Positions 43,938 to 52,528 of a stretch of 61,122 nt of DNA are shown here, in pieces. How positions within the stretch are numbered: the first letter of the stretch is position 1; each line of letters begins with the position of its first letter. The position numbers were made by a program, and so were the translations under genes. The stretch is from NCBI GenBank assembly GCA_026705765.1, contig JAPPAB010000058.1, positions 1 to 61,122 on the forward strand, in the 5' to 3' direction. The notes beneath the pieces were generated by a model that saw only the letters and a program-made list of their open reading frames with translations, was not told the DNA's origin and did no database searches. This DNA is from Gemmatimonadota bacterium (GTDB lineage Bacteria > Latescibacterota > UBA2968).

Positions 43938-44405
43938 ATGAATGTCGAATTGTTATATCAAAGATACGGTCCTATGGTGTTGCGTCGCTGTCGGCGGTTG
44001 TTGCGGGATGAAGATCGCGCCATGGATGCCATGCAAGATGTTTTTGTGCGGGTATTGCAACGCCGGGATCGTCTGAAGGCGACCTATCCGTCGAGTTTGC
44101 TGTATCGCATTGCGACCAATGTGTGTTTAAATCGCATTCGCGATCAGCGGCTCGATCTGCCGGGCGATGAAGTGTTGGTGCATATTGCGGGGATAGAAGA
44201 TCTGGAAGCGCGGTTGGATGCTCGGGCGATGCTCGATAGGCTTTTTGCCCGGCACAGAGATTCGACGCGAACAATTGCGGTTTTGCATTTTGTGGATGGT
44301 TTCACATTGGCGGAAGTCGCTCGAGAGGTGGGGATGTCGGTGTCCGGGGTGCGAAAGCGGTTGCGGGGGTTGCGAGAATCGCTGGAGGAGTTGGAGGAGC
44401 TATGA
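43938..44405 (+). CDS. ECF sigma factor of the caspase/Omp85 operon
   Basis: The 155-residue protein has region 2 (LYQRYGPMVLRRCRRLLRDEDRAMDAMQDVFVRVLQRRDRL) and region 4 (FVDGFTLAEVAREVGMSVSGVRKRLRGLRESL). ATG 43938 is chosen over an in-frame TTG at 43932; the ribosome site is weak. Its stop overlaps the next start by 4 bases (ATGA). GTAACA at 43887-43892, about 46 bases upstream, could be part of a self-recognised ECF promoter, but the -10 is not clear. It leads a five-gene envelope operon. Confidence 0.88.
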   Translation: MNVELLYQRYGPMVLRRCRRLLRDEDRAMDAMQDVFVRVLQRRDRLKATYPSSLLYRIATNVCLNRIRDQRLDLPGDEVLVHIAGIEDLEARLDARAMLDRLFARHRDSTRTIAVLHFVDGFTLAEVAREVGMSVSGVRKRLRGLRESLEELEEL

Positions 44406-45160
44406 GGAGACGACGCGGTGATTGGAAGCTGGAGCGTTTTCGGCTGAATGAACTGCCGGAAGAAGAAATGAGAGCTGTTCAACGGGCGCTGGACGAGGAT
44501 CCGAATTTGAGCGCGCGCCTGGAGGCATTGGAGGAGTCAGATCGGGAAATTCACGCATCCTATCCGACTGATTGGATGGCGCGGCAGGTTGCGCGTCGGT
44601 CAGAGAGGCGAGGGCCGTCGAGTATATTGCGGTTCAATCCGCGTTTTGCATTGGCCGCAGTGGTGTTGCTCGCCGTTGTTTTTTCGATCTATTTGCCTGG
44701 GCCTGAAGCGCCGCCGACCTGGGATCGGAAAGGGATGGATGGCATTCGCCTAAAAGGCGTAAAGCCGGATTTGTTATTGTATCGAAAAAGGGCGTCTGAG
44801 GTTGAACAATTGGCGGATAGCAGTGTGGCTTATGCGGGTGATTTGATTCAGATTTTTTATCGCGCAGCAGGCAAGCCTTTCGGGGCGATTGTGTCTGTGG
44901 ATGGGCGCAGTACTGTGACGCGACATTTGCCTGCATCGGGGACACGAGCCGTGCGTTTGATACAGGGCGATCCCGTGCCTCTGGATTATTCTTACGAACT
45001 GGATGATGCCCCAGAGTGGGAAAGGTTTTATTTTTTGACAGCAGATACGTCTTTTGACGTGCGCGATGTGACACAAGCGGCAAAGGGCGGTCCCGATTCA
45101 TTGCAGGTGGGAAGAGAGTTTGAGCAATTTGCCATTACGCTTTACAAGGGAGTCGAGTGA
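44402..45160 (+). CDS. Single-pass membrane protein, probable anti-sigma factor
   Basis: The 252-residue protein has a cytoplasmic, helical N-terminal part of about 80 residues (LNELPEEEMRAVQRALDEDPNLSARLEALEESDREI), one membrane helix (about 82-99: FALAAVVLLAVVFSIYL) and a periplasmic domain of about 150 residues. This is the usual anti-sigma layout, although I see no zinc-binding HCC motif. GGAGGAG precedes the ATG, which overlaps the sigma-gene stop. It overlaps the caspase-like gene by 1 base. The sigma-binding role follows from topology and position. Confidence 0.75.
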   Translation: MRRRRGDWKLERFRLNELPEEEMRAVQRALDEDPNLSARLEALEESDREIHASYPTDWMARQVARRSERRGPSSILRFNPRFALAAVVLLAVVFSIYLPGPEAPPTWDRKGMDGIRLKGVKPDLLLYRKRASEVEQLADSSVAYAGDLIQIFYRAAGKPFGAIVSVDGRSTVTRHLPASGTRAVRLIQGDPVPLDYSYELDDAPEWERFYFLTADTSFDVRDVTQAAKGGPDSLQVGREFEQFAITLYKGVE

Positions 45161-46719
45161 TGTTGCGTCAATGGATAATGTTGTTGGGGATTGGACTGCT
45201 ATTATGTGCTCAGGGAATTGAGGCAACGCAAGTTGTGCGGCGTTTTGTGTTGGCGGCTGGCGCAAATTTTGGTGGGGCGAAACGCACGCCTTTGCGTTAT
45301 GCCGTATCGGATGCAAAACATTTTGCTCGTGTTTTAGAGATGATGGGTGGGGTTAAATCTGAGGATCGATTTTTATTGGCCGAGCCGAGTTTGGAAAATT
45401 TTAAACGGGTTTTGATGGATTTGCAAACCCGCGTTATAAAAGCATCCCAATCGTCGAGCCGCATCGAAGTTGTCCTGTATTATTCGGGGCATGCAGATGA
45501 AAATGGGTTGCTGTTGGGAGAAGGTCGGTTGACTTATCGCGCTTTGCGCGATGCAATGAATAGCGTTCAGGCGGATGTGCATATTACTGTGCTCGATGCG
45601 TGTGCTTCGGGTGCTATTACGCGCCTGAAAGGCGGGCAAAGGCAAAAAGCTTTTATGGTCGATACGTCGTCGGATATGCGGGGGTATGCGTTTTTGACTT
45701 CGAGTTCAGAAGATGAGGCTGCACAAGAATCGGATCGCATTCGCGGATCGTTTTTCACGCATTATCTGGTGTCGGGCTTGCGGGGTGCAGCAGATGTGAC
45801 TGGTGATGGCAAGGTGACACTCAGCGAAGCGTATGCGTTTGCATTTCGCAATACGCTGAAGCGAACGGAAAAAACGCAGGGAGGAGCACAGCATCCGGCT
45901 TATGATATTAAGATGACGGGTACGGGCGATGTGGTGATGACCGATGTGCGAGAGACATCGGCGAGTTTGATTCTGTCGGATGAGTTGAATGGTCGATTTT
46001 TTGTGCGCAATTCGCAGGAGCAACTGGTGGCAGAGTTGGACAAGTCCGCCGGGCAAACGCTCGAGTTGGGATTAGAACCCGAGGTTTATGACATCCATTT
46101 TGAACAGCGAACGCAATTGTTGCATTCAAAGGTCGCGTTAAAAAAGGGGGAGCGGTTTTTGCTTGAGGATCGGCATTTTCGATCTCAAGTACGCGAGAAA
46201 ACCACGAGCCGGGGAGAAAAGCCTGAAACCGGAAGATCTGTCCGACATCGCTATCCACACAAGCTATCCGGCAGATGGCGTCTTGAACGCAGCAGGGGTG
46301 CCTGGCAACTGGGAGATGATAGCAGAGCCTGGATTTTTGGATTCTGGCCCACAGAACATGTTTCGATCAATTATTCTCGTTCGAGATTTTCGTTTGCTGA
46401 TGATACAAAAACAGGCGTGTCATCGGAACTGGTCAGTCTGCGTATTTATATGCCTTTGAATATGTGGCGTTCACCTCTGCGCCCTTATGCCGAAGGAGGC
46501 GTTGGTCGGTACACGGGTAAAGTATTGGATGAGAATGTCGATGAAGTGAATGGATTGTATTGGGGTGGTGGACTGGATGTGCCGTTTATGAAGTTTTTTG
46601 TTTTGGGTGGACGCATAGGCTATAACCGGTTTGTCGAGCCTTTTGCTGTGCCTTTGGATGGGCAAACGGATTATAGTGGGATGGAGTACAACGTGGGGTT
46701 GGGTTTGTTGTTATTCTGA
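45160..46719 (+). CDS. Secreted caspase-like protease with C-terminal outer-membrane barrel
   Basis: The 519-residue protein has a signal peptide (to about 22), then a peptidase C14-type domain (about 25-255) with catalytic-type His in VVLYYSGHADENG and Cys in ITVLDACASG. DVTGDGKVTLSE near 205 is an EF-hand-like Ca2+ loop. A beta-rich linker follows, and residues about 350-519 alternate hydrophobic and polar residues, ending in Phe, as in an 8-stranded outer-membrane barrel (LRPYAEGGVGRYTG, VGLGLLLF). The protease should face the periplasm or the cell surface. Caspase plus barrel is an unusual fusion. ATG 45160 follows AAGGGAG. Confidence 0.83.
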   Translation: MLRQWIMLLGIGLLLCAQGIEATQVVRRFVLAAGANFGGAKRTPLRYAVSDAKHFARVLEMMGGVKSEDRFLLAEPSLENFKRVLMDLQTRVIKASQSSSRIEVVLYYSGHADENGLLLGEGRLTYRALRDAMNSVQADVHITVLDACASGAITRLKGGQRQKAFMVDTSSDMRGYAFLTSSSEDEAAQESDRIRGSFFTHYLVSGLRGAADVTGDGKVTLSEAYAFAFRNTLKRTEKTQGGAQHPAYDIKMTGTGDVVMTDVRETSASLILSDELNGRFFVRNSQEQLVAELDKSAGQTLELGLEPEVYDIHFEQRTQLLHSKVALKKGERFLLEDRHFRSQVREKTTSRGEKPETGRSVRHRYPHKLSGRWRLERSRGAWQLGDDSRAWIFGFWPTEHVSINYSRSRFSFADDTKTGVSSELVSLRIYMPLNMWRSPLRPYAEGGVGRYTGKVLDENVDEVNGLYWGGGLDVPFMKFFVLGGRIGYNRFVEPFAVPLDGQTDYSGMEYNVGLGLLLF

Positions 46720-46731
46720 TCGGAGGGGAAC

Positions 46732-48411
46732 ATGTGCCGAATGATTTTGTGCGCGATTGTCATTTGTTTTTTCATTTTTGGAATTGCGAATGCACAAGAA
46801 GATATCACCAGTCATTTGGGTTATGTGGAGGTTGAATCACTGGATGTGTTTGAGGCCCAGGATGTCACTGCGGATGTGTCTATTGGACAGTTGATGTTGA
46901 AGCAGGTCGCTGAAAAGGTCAGGAGTAAAAATGAAAAAGTTGGTGAGGCCTTATCAGATCTGAAGCTGGTGCGCGTGCATGTTCTGCCGGTTGATGAGAT
47001 TGCAATGCGTGTGGATAAAATTGCGCGATATTTAGATGCGATGGGTTGGGAGATAACCGTTCAATCACGGAAGAAACGCGAGCGCGTGTCGGTATATTTA
47101 CAGAAGGAAGCGGATGATATTATTGGTCTGTTTGCAATGGTCCATGATCGCAGGGCTGGCACTTTGATGCTGGTCAATGTGGTAGGTGTTGTTCAAATTG
47201 ATAAAATGGGAGATGTTGGTCGGGAATTAGAGGTGGAGGCGTTTGGTCGCATTGCTCGTTTATTGCCTGGATATAAACCGCCTGTCTCCCTGATAGCACA
47301 CCACCGCCTGAGGACATGGAAGGCGCGTATTGCTCCATTTTCGAATATTTGGCGCGTTGATCACGAAGATTTTTTGGTGCGTTACAATCGCGTGGATGGC
47401 GTTTTTATTGGCTGGCGCTTGCCATTGAAATATCGCACTTCGCGCGGGGTGGCGCACTATGGCGAAGTGGGTTATGGATTTGGGAGTAATCAATGGGATT
47501 ATCAGGCTGGTGCAGAGTTTTTTACTTTTTCTGGTGCCTCAAAGGACAACATGGTTGCGCTGGGTTTTGAATTGCACGGGTTGACAAATACGCAAGATAA
47601 TTGGCGTATTGATGAAATAGAAAATTCGATTTTTGCCTTTTTGTTGCGGCGCGATTTTAGAGACTATTATCGTCGGGAGGGGGCCAGTACTTATATTTTT
47701 CGGGATTTTGACCGCATGGTAGAGGTTCGAGGACAGGTGGGTGTAGATGTTTTTGAGTCGATGCCCAATAGCGTTTCATGGAATCTATTTGGCGATCGAT
47801 GGGGCAGTCGAATGAATTTTCGACCCAATCCCGAGATTGAGGCCGGGCAAATGCGCAGTGTAATGGGTACACTACAGTTAGATAGTCGTGCGAGCCGACG
47901 GTCTCGACAGGGGTGGCGTTTAATGGCACAGGCAGAGAAAGCAGGTGGTATTTTGGGAGGCGATTTTGATTTTGAACGCTATATCCTGGATGTGCGCCGC
48001 TATCAGTATGCGGGGCGTGGGACCCAATTAAATTTGCGCGTTCGCGCAGGTACTGGACGGGGATATGTGCCCATCCAATTTCTCTATCGCCTCGGCGGTC
48101 CTTCTTCGCTTAGAGGTTATGGATTGAATGCTTATGAGGGAGATCGCATGGTGTTGTTTAATGCGATTTATTGGGTTGATGGCGAAGCTCATTTTAGGGA
48201 TGACTGGCCTTTAGATGATGTTGGCATCGGTGTATTTTTTGATGCGGGTAAGGCGTGGTTTCCAGATGAGGAGCTTGTTGGAACACGGGTTGTAACGAGC
48301 GTGGGATTTGGATTAAAGACAGATAATTTGCGCGTATTTTTTGCCCGGCCACTGGACGCGAATGATCCGGTTGATTGGCGGGTTTGGGTAAGGTTTCGCC
48401 GGGCTTTTTAG
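46732..48411 (+). CDS. DUF4252-like domain fused to Omp85/BamA-type outer-membrane barrel
   Basis: The 559-residue protein has a signal peptide (to about 22) and an N-terminal domain (about 35-190; LMLKQVAEKVRSKNEKVGEALSDLKLVRVHVLP) that resembles DUF4252, a domain often linked to ECF sigma operons. The C-terminal half (about 200-559) is a barrel with LYRLGGPSSLRGYGLNAYEG, the conserved Omp85 lid-lock region, and ends in FRRAF. No POTRA domains are seen, so it is not a normal BamA. GGAGGGG precedes the ATG, 12 bases after the caspase-like stop. It may transport or sense something at the outer membrane. Confidence 0.8.
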   Translation: MCRMILCAIVICFFIFGIANAQEDITSHLGYVEVESLDVFEAQDVTADVSIGQLMLKQVAEKVRSKNEKVGEALSDLKLVRVHVLPVDEIAMRVDKIARYLDAMGWEITVQSRKKRERVSVYLQKEADDIIGLFAMVHDRRAGTLMLVNVVGVVQIDKMGDVGRELEVEAFGRIARLLPGYKPPVSLIAHHRLRTWKARIAPFSNIWRVDHEDFLVRYNRVDGVFIGWRLPLKYRTSRGVAHYGEVGYGFGSNQWDYQAGAEFFTFSGASKDNMVALGFELHGLTNTQDNWRIDEIENSIFAFLLRRDFRDYYRREGASTYIFRDFDRMVEVRGQVGVDVFESMPNSVSWNLFGDRWGSRMNFRPNPEIEAGQMRSVMGTLQLDSRASRRSRQGWRLMAQAEKAGGILGGDFDFERYILDVRRYQYAGRGTQLNLRVRAGTGRGYVPIQFLYRLGGPSSLRGYGLNAYEGDRMVLFNAIYWVDGEAHFRDDWPLDDVGIGVFFDAGKAWFPDEELVGTRVVTSVGFGLKTDNLRVFFARPLDANDPVDWRVWVRFRRAF

Positions 48412-48440
48412 ATTATAGCACGGATGGAGGGAGAATTGCA

Positions 48441-49301
48441 ATGTTTGGTCGCGTTTTGGCTCTTTTTGTAATGCTTCTTATAACGGTAACGGGGTGTCAT
48501 ATCGATATTGATATAAGCGATACCAACCCTACGCTGTCTTCCAGAGAGCGATATACTGAAAATCTGACGCGGATAGTGGATGGAATTGGGGCTGAACGAG
48601 TTGTTGCACAGACGAGTAATGGTAATATTGACGTGGCCGGAACGACCGATGGTGTTGTGCGCGTTCAGATTCGAAAGGTTGTCAGAGCACTGAATCTGTC
48701 AGAGGCAGAGGACTATGCTCGAGATGTACAGGTATTTGTCAAAAGAAGGGGAAGCGCAGTCCATGTTTACAAAGAGCATCCGCGTTTTCCCAGAGATGTT
48801 CAGGTGGAAGTGAGTTACGATATTTTGTGCCCGGCTCGGTTGGATATAAATCTCAGGACATCAAATGGCAATATCGAGATTCGAGATGTGGAAGCAGTTA
48901 CGCAGGTGAAAACGACAAATGGCAATGTGCAATTTCGGGGCAATCCCGGGTATCTTGAAATCAAGACATCAAATGGGAATATTCGGGCATCTGTGATTCA
49001 GTTGCGCGATGTGGCGCAATTTGAGACCACAAATGGGAGGGTCGCCGTGGTTGTGCATAGTGGTGTTGCACCTATCTCAGCCGCTACGACCAATGGTTCA
49101 ATTGATGTGACATTACCGACTGATTTTTCGGGAAAATTGGATGCGAGTACAGTAAATGGTCAAGCGCAATCTGCTTTTGACATTTCGCGTCCCACGGGTA
49201 GCCGTCAAAATAGGCTTTCTGGTACTCTGGGTTCCGGTGGCGATACACTGGTGCAATTGCGTGCGGTGAATGGAAATGTGAGCTTGTGGAAGTTGCAATA
49301 A
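48441..49301 (+). CDS. DUF4097-type putative adhesin lipoprotein
   Basis: The 286-residue protein has a lipoprotein signal peptide with ITVTGC near residue 18. The rest is a repetitive beta-helix in which TSNGNIDV or TTNGNVQF-like units recur about every 20 residues, the DUF4097/DUF2807 pattern that is common beside ECF sigma and anti-sigma genes. ATG 48441 has GGAGGGAG upstream; an earlier in-frame start overlaps the barrel gene and is rejected. It is the last gene of the operon. Its molecular role is unknown. Confidence 0.83.
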   Translation: MFGRVLALFVMLLITVTGCHIDIDISDTNPTLSSRERYTENLTRIVDGIGAERVVAQTSNGNIDVAGTTDGVVRVQIRKVVRALNLSEAEDYARDVQVFVKRRGSAVHVYKEHPRFPRDVQVEVSYDILCPARLDINLRTSNGNIEIRDVEAVTQVKTTNGNVQFRGNPGYLEIKTSNGNIRASVIQLRDVAQFETTNGRVAVVVHSGVAPISAATTNGSIDVTLPTDFSGKLDASTVNGQAQSAFDISRPTGSRQNRLSGTLGSGGDTLVQLRAVNGNVSLWKLQ

Positions 49302-49457
49302 AGGCGAGGTGCGAGGTCTATTCTTAAGACAGAAATCAGCACGCTCTGAAATTCTTCTTCATTCTCGTTGCATCCGCAGTTAAATGTTATTACAATTTGT
49401 CGAATTTTCAGATCGTCAAAATATTTTACTACACCGCGACAAGAGGGGAAGGAAAAC

Positions 49458-49859
49458 ATGTCACAGAATAATTCTGCTATTGATCCGGCACTCGTCAACC
49501 AATTTGTCCAAGATGCCCACGGCGACTTCGACAGTGTAAAAAAGCTGCTTGAGAAAGAACCGGCACTCGTCAATTCTTCCTGGGACTGGGGAGGCGGTGA
49601 CTGGGAAACAGGACTGGGCGCGGCAGCACACATGGGTCGCAAGGACATTGCCGAGTTTTTGCTGAATAAGGGCGCGCGTATCGATTTGTTTGCGGCGGCC
49701 ATGCTGGGTAAGCTCGAAATCGTACAGGCGGTGGTGAACGACAATCCAGCGGTTGTAAATGAAAAGGGACCACATGGAATTGCGCTGATGATCCATGCTA
49801 AAAAGGGAGGCAAGGAAGCCGCAGAAGTTGTGAAGTTTCTGCAGTCTGTTGGCAATTAG
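49458..49859 (+). CDS. Ankyrin-repeat protein
   Basis: A 133-residue protein with about three ankyrin-type helix pairs: GDFDSVKKLLEKEPALVN, GLGAAAHMGRKDIAEFLLNKGARIDLF and AAMLGKLEIVQAVVNDNPAVVN. Such repeats mediate protein contacts. AGGGGAAGGA precedes ATG 49458; an in-frame extension upstream lacks a good start. No signal peptide. It lies about 155 bases after the DUF4097 gene and is probably separate from that operon. Confidence 0.83.
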   Translation: MSQNNSAIDPALVNQFVQDAHGDFDSVKKLLEKEPALVNSSWDWGGGDWETGLGAAAHMGRKDIAEFLLNKGARIDLFAAAMLGKLEIVQAVVNDNPAVVNEKGPHGIALMIHAKKGGKEAAEVVKFLQSVGN

Positions 49860-49954
49860 CTTAAGAAGAAGCCGTAATAGAGAGGCGGGACCACACGAAT
49901 GGATGTACATTTGTCTAAAGATGATGCTTTTCTTATTCACCTGTTCTTGTTGTG

Positions 49955-49986
49955 TTATTAGCGAATACCGGTATAAACGCTAATAA
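49955..49986 (+). terminator. Hairpin followed by T-rich tract, probable terminator
   Basis: TTATTAGCG (49955-49963) pairs perfectly with CGCTAATAA (49978-49986), and the loop holds the palindrome ATACCGGTAT. TTATTTTTCTTTTT follows, so it can act as a terminator of the ankyrin gene transcript. Confidence 0.55.
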
Positions 49987-50073
49987 ACGTTATTTTTCTT
50001 TTTAAATTTGAAAACAAGGAGGGGAACAGGCTAAAGCACAGGGGCACTCTACAGGTTTCTGGGCACTCGTTTC

Positions 50074-50102
50074 TTGCGTTTTTATATGGTCTAATTTAAA
50101 TT
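50074..50102 (+). promoter_or_regulatory. Sigma-70-type promoter candidate for the Fic gene
   Basis: TTGCGT (50074-50079) and TAAATT (50097-50102) are spaced 17 bases, about 60 bases before the ATG at 50162. The elements are only moderate matches. Confidence 0.4.
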
Positions 50103-50106
50103 TTAT

Positions 50107-50145
50107 GCATAAGTTTTAATAAGTGTGCGGCTTATTAAGTTATGC
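50107..50145. promoter_or_regulatory. Operator-like inverted repeat before the Fic gene
   Basis: TTAATAAG-TGTGCGG-CTTATTAA is a perfect 8-7-8 inverted repeat, flanked by GCATAA/TTATGC arms, so the symmetry runs over about 39 bases. It lies between the probable -10 and the Fic start codon, a place where a repressor would block transcription. Confidence 0.5.
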
Positions 50146-50161
50146 TTAACAAGGATTCTCT

Positions 50162-51322
50162 ATGAAACGCGGCGAGACCGGACGATACGAAACTACGACC
50201 ATTGTTGGTGAGACAGTACGCGCCTTTGTGCCCGCTCGCCTGCCGCCCAGGCCCGCGCTGGATTTGGCGGTTCTACAAAACCCTCTGGAGAAGGCGTTGC
50301 TGGCACTGGGGCGTTTGGATAGTCTTGCCGTATTGCTGCCCGACACCCACCTTTTTCTTTATACCTATATCCGCAAGGAAGCAGTGCTGTCCTCTCAAAT
50401 TGAGGGTACTCAGTCTTCGCTATCGGATTTTTTATTGTCCGAGTTAAAAGAGTTACCAGGCACGCCACTTGACGATGTCATTGAGGTCTCAAATTATGTG
50501 GCGGCACTGGAGCACGGATTACACCGGATGCGCGAAGGATTCCCGCTTTGCAATCGTCTTATCCGCGAAATCCATGCCGAGTTACTCTCACGGGGACGCG
50601 GCAGCGACAAAGCACCGGGTGAGTTTCGGCGTTCGCAAAACTGGATAGGCGGTAGTCGTCCCGGAACCGCGCGCTTCGTACCCCCGCCAGCACACGCCGT
50701 TCCCGATTGTATGTCGGATTTGGAGCGTTTTATCCATACACAGGACTCAGGGGTGTCAGCGCTCCTGCGGGCAGGACTCGCTCATGTCCAATTCGAGACT
50801 ATCCACCCTTTTCTCGACGGCAATGGAAGGGCCGGTCGCCTGCTGATCACGTTCATGTTGTATAACGACGGGGTACTGCGCGAGCCATTACTGTATTTGA
50901 GCCTCTATTTCAAACAATATCGAGAGGATTATTACGTGCTCCTGAATGATGTGCGGCAAAACGGCGACTGGGAAGCGTGGCTATTGTTCTTTCTCGAGGG
51001 CGTGACTCAGACCGCAGAGGGGGCTGTTCAGACCGCGCAGCGATTGTTATCCCTGTTCCAGGAAGATCAGGCGAGATTACAACAGACAGGCCGTGCGGCG
51101 GGTTCGGCATTGCGCGTTCACAAGGTATTGCAGGAACGCCCGATAGCATCACTGCAAGAGCTTGCCAATCGCGCGGAACTTTCGTTTCCTGCGGCTACCG
51201 CTGGGATGCAGATACTCGAAAAACTCGGCGTGGCGCGCGAATTGACAAACAAAAAGCGAAATCGACTTTTCGGCTATGATCAATACCTTGCTATTCTCGG
51301 CGAGGGCACCGAAGTGCCGTGA
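50162..51322 (+). CDS. Fic-domain protein with N-terminal inhibitory motif
   Basis: The 386-residue protein has an N-terminal cap (Fic_N-like), the inhibitory helix SSQIEGTQSS near residue 80, the Fic core with HPFLDGNGRAGRLL near 218 and a C-terminal winged-helix-like region (about 315-375). The HPFxDGNGRxxR motif means AMP transfer to target hydroxyls is expected. The SxxxEG helix points to a class II Fic that self-inhibits. AAGGA precedes the ATG. An operator-like inverted repeat lies just upstream, and the C-terminal winged helix could mediate autoregulation. Confidence 0.92.
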   Translation: MKRGETGRYETTTIVGETVRAFVPARLPPRPALDLAVLQNPLEKALLALGRLDSLAVLLPDTHLFLYTYIRKEAVLSSQIEGTQSSLSDFLLSELKELPGTPLDDVIEVSNYVAALEHGLHRMREGFPLCNRLIREIHAELLSRGRGSDKAPGEFRRSQNWIGGSRPGTARFVPPPAHAVPDCMSDLERFIHTQDSGVSALLRAGLAHVQFETIHPFLDGNGRAGRLLITFMLYNDGVLREPLLYLSLYFKQYREDYYVLLNDVRQNGDWEAWLLFFLEGVTQTAEGAVQTAQRLLSLFQEDQARLQQTGRAAGSALRVHKVLQERPIASLQELANRAELSFPAATAGMQILEKLGVARELTNKKRNRLFGYDQYLAILGEGTEVP

Positions 51323-51412
51323 ATACGGTGATTTTCGCAGTGTGTCTGAAGACGCTATTGAGGTGGTTTGTTTTGGCTGCTGGGATCGGGACGAGATGGA
51401 TTACTGAGGGTT

Positions 51413-52528
51413 TTAATGTGACGAGTCGTTAATCAGGCGGCGGACGACTTCGGCGGGGTCACCAGTGAGGGCGAGGAGGTCCATCTGTCGTTGCGCCCAG
51501 GTGGGTTGGTGAGCCATGTCGAGGACGTGTTTGAGATAGGATACGCAATTGAGCTGTTCGGCCATGGGGAGCAGCTTTTCGACGAGTTCCCCGGTTATTT
51601 GGGGGACGGATTTGAGGTCGTGAGAGGTGGAATCGACCAGTTGTGCGGCGATGCCGTATCGCGAGGCGTGCCATTTGTTTTGACGGATGAGCATGGGGTG
51701 GCTGTCGTGTTGATAGATTCCCCGGTCGATTTCGTCGGACAGGTTGCAAATTAAACACTGTATGAGTGCGACCAATCCCAATGTGTCTTGGAGAGTGCCG
51801 GGAATGTCGCAAATGCGGACTTCAACGGTGCCAAATGCGTGGTGGGGGCGCACGTCCCACCAGATTTCGCGGATGGATTCGATATAGCCTGTGTCGATGA
51901 GGTGGTTGATCAACCAGACGTATTCGCTCCAGTTGCGCATTAAGGGGGGCAGCCCAGCAGTGGGGAGGCCCTCCATTACTTTTGATCGCCACGAGTGCAA
52001 GCCCGTGACTCGCCCCTCCCAGAATGGGCTGTTGCAAGAAAGCGCCAGCAAGACGGGCAAATAGCGCAGTATTCGGTCGCAGATCATTATGGCTTTGTCG
52101 CCGCTGTTGACGCCCACGTGTACGTGGAGGCCAAATGTGACCAGTTGTCGGGCGGTGTCCTGGAGAAGGTTGACGAGGCCCATGTATCGGTCATTGGGTG
52201 TGATTTTTTGTTCGCGCCAGGTGGAAAATGGGTGTGTGCCCGACCAGTAGAGCTGGACATTCTCGGCGGCCGCTACGCTGGATAGCGTCTGGAGTTTGGG
52301 CTTGAGGTCGGCTTCTACATGGCTGACACTTTCACATATATCGGTGTTGATTTCGACATAGCACTGCATCAATTCGGGCTTGATTTTATCGGCATATTCG
52401 CCGGGTATGCGGTTGAGGATCGCGGCATTTTTGCTGCATAAAGCCATGGTGTCGGCATCGACCAGAGCCAGTTCTATTTCCACGCCGAGGGTGGGTTGAG
52501 TGCTGGGGTTAAATTCAAGTCGGGTCAT
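51413..52528 (-). CDS. Carboxylate-amine ligase, GCS2 (YbdK-type) family
   Basis: The 371-residue protein belongs to glutamate-cysteine ligase family 2. Signatures are LGVEIELALVDADT near residue 14, CYVEINTDICES near 56, VTFGLHVHVGV near 133, and RPHHAFGTVEVRICDIPGT near 225. It probably joins a carboxylate to an amine with ATP; YbdK itself is only weakly active. ATG 52528 follows GGAGA; an ATG at 52540 is less well placed. It overlaps the amidohydrolase gene by 14 bases, so the two may act in one pathway, making and breaking a gamma-glutamyl or similar amide. Confidence 0.87.
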   Translation of the reverse strand: MTRLEFNPSTQPTLGVEIELALVDADTMALCSKNAAILNRIPGEYADKIKPELMQCYVEINTDICESVSHVEADLKPKLQTLSSVAAAENVQLYWSGTHPFSTWREQKITPNDRYMGLVNLLQDTARQLVTFGLHVHVGVNSGDKAIMICDRILRYLPVLLALSCNSPFWEGRVTGLHSWRSKVMEGLPTAGLPPLMRNWSEYVWLINHLIDTGYIESIREIWWDVRPHHAFGTVEVRICDIPGTLQDTLGLVALIQCLICNLSDEIDRGIYQHDSHPMLIRQNKWHASRYGIAAQLVDSTSHDLKSVPQITGELVEKLLPMAEQLNCVSYLKHVLDMAHQPTWAQRQMDLLALTGDPAEVVRRLINDSSH

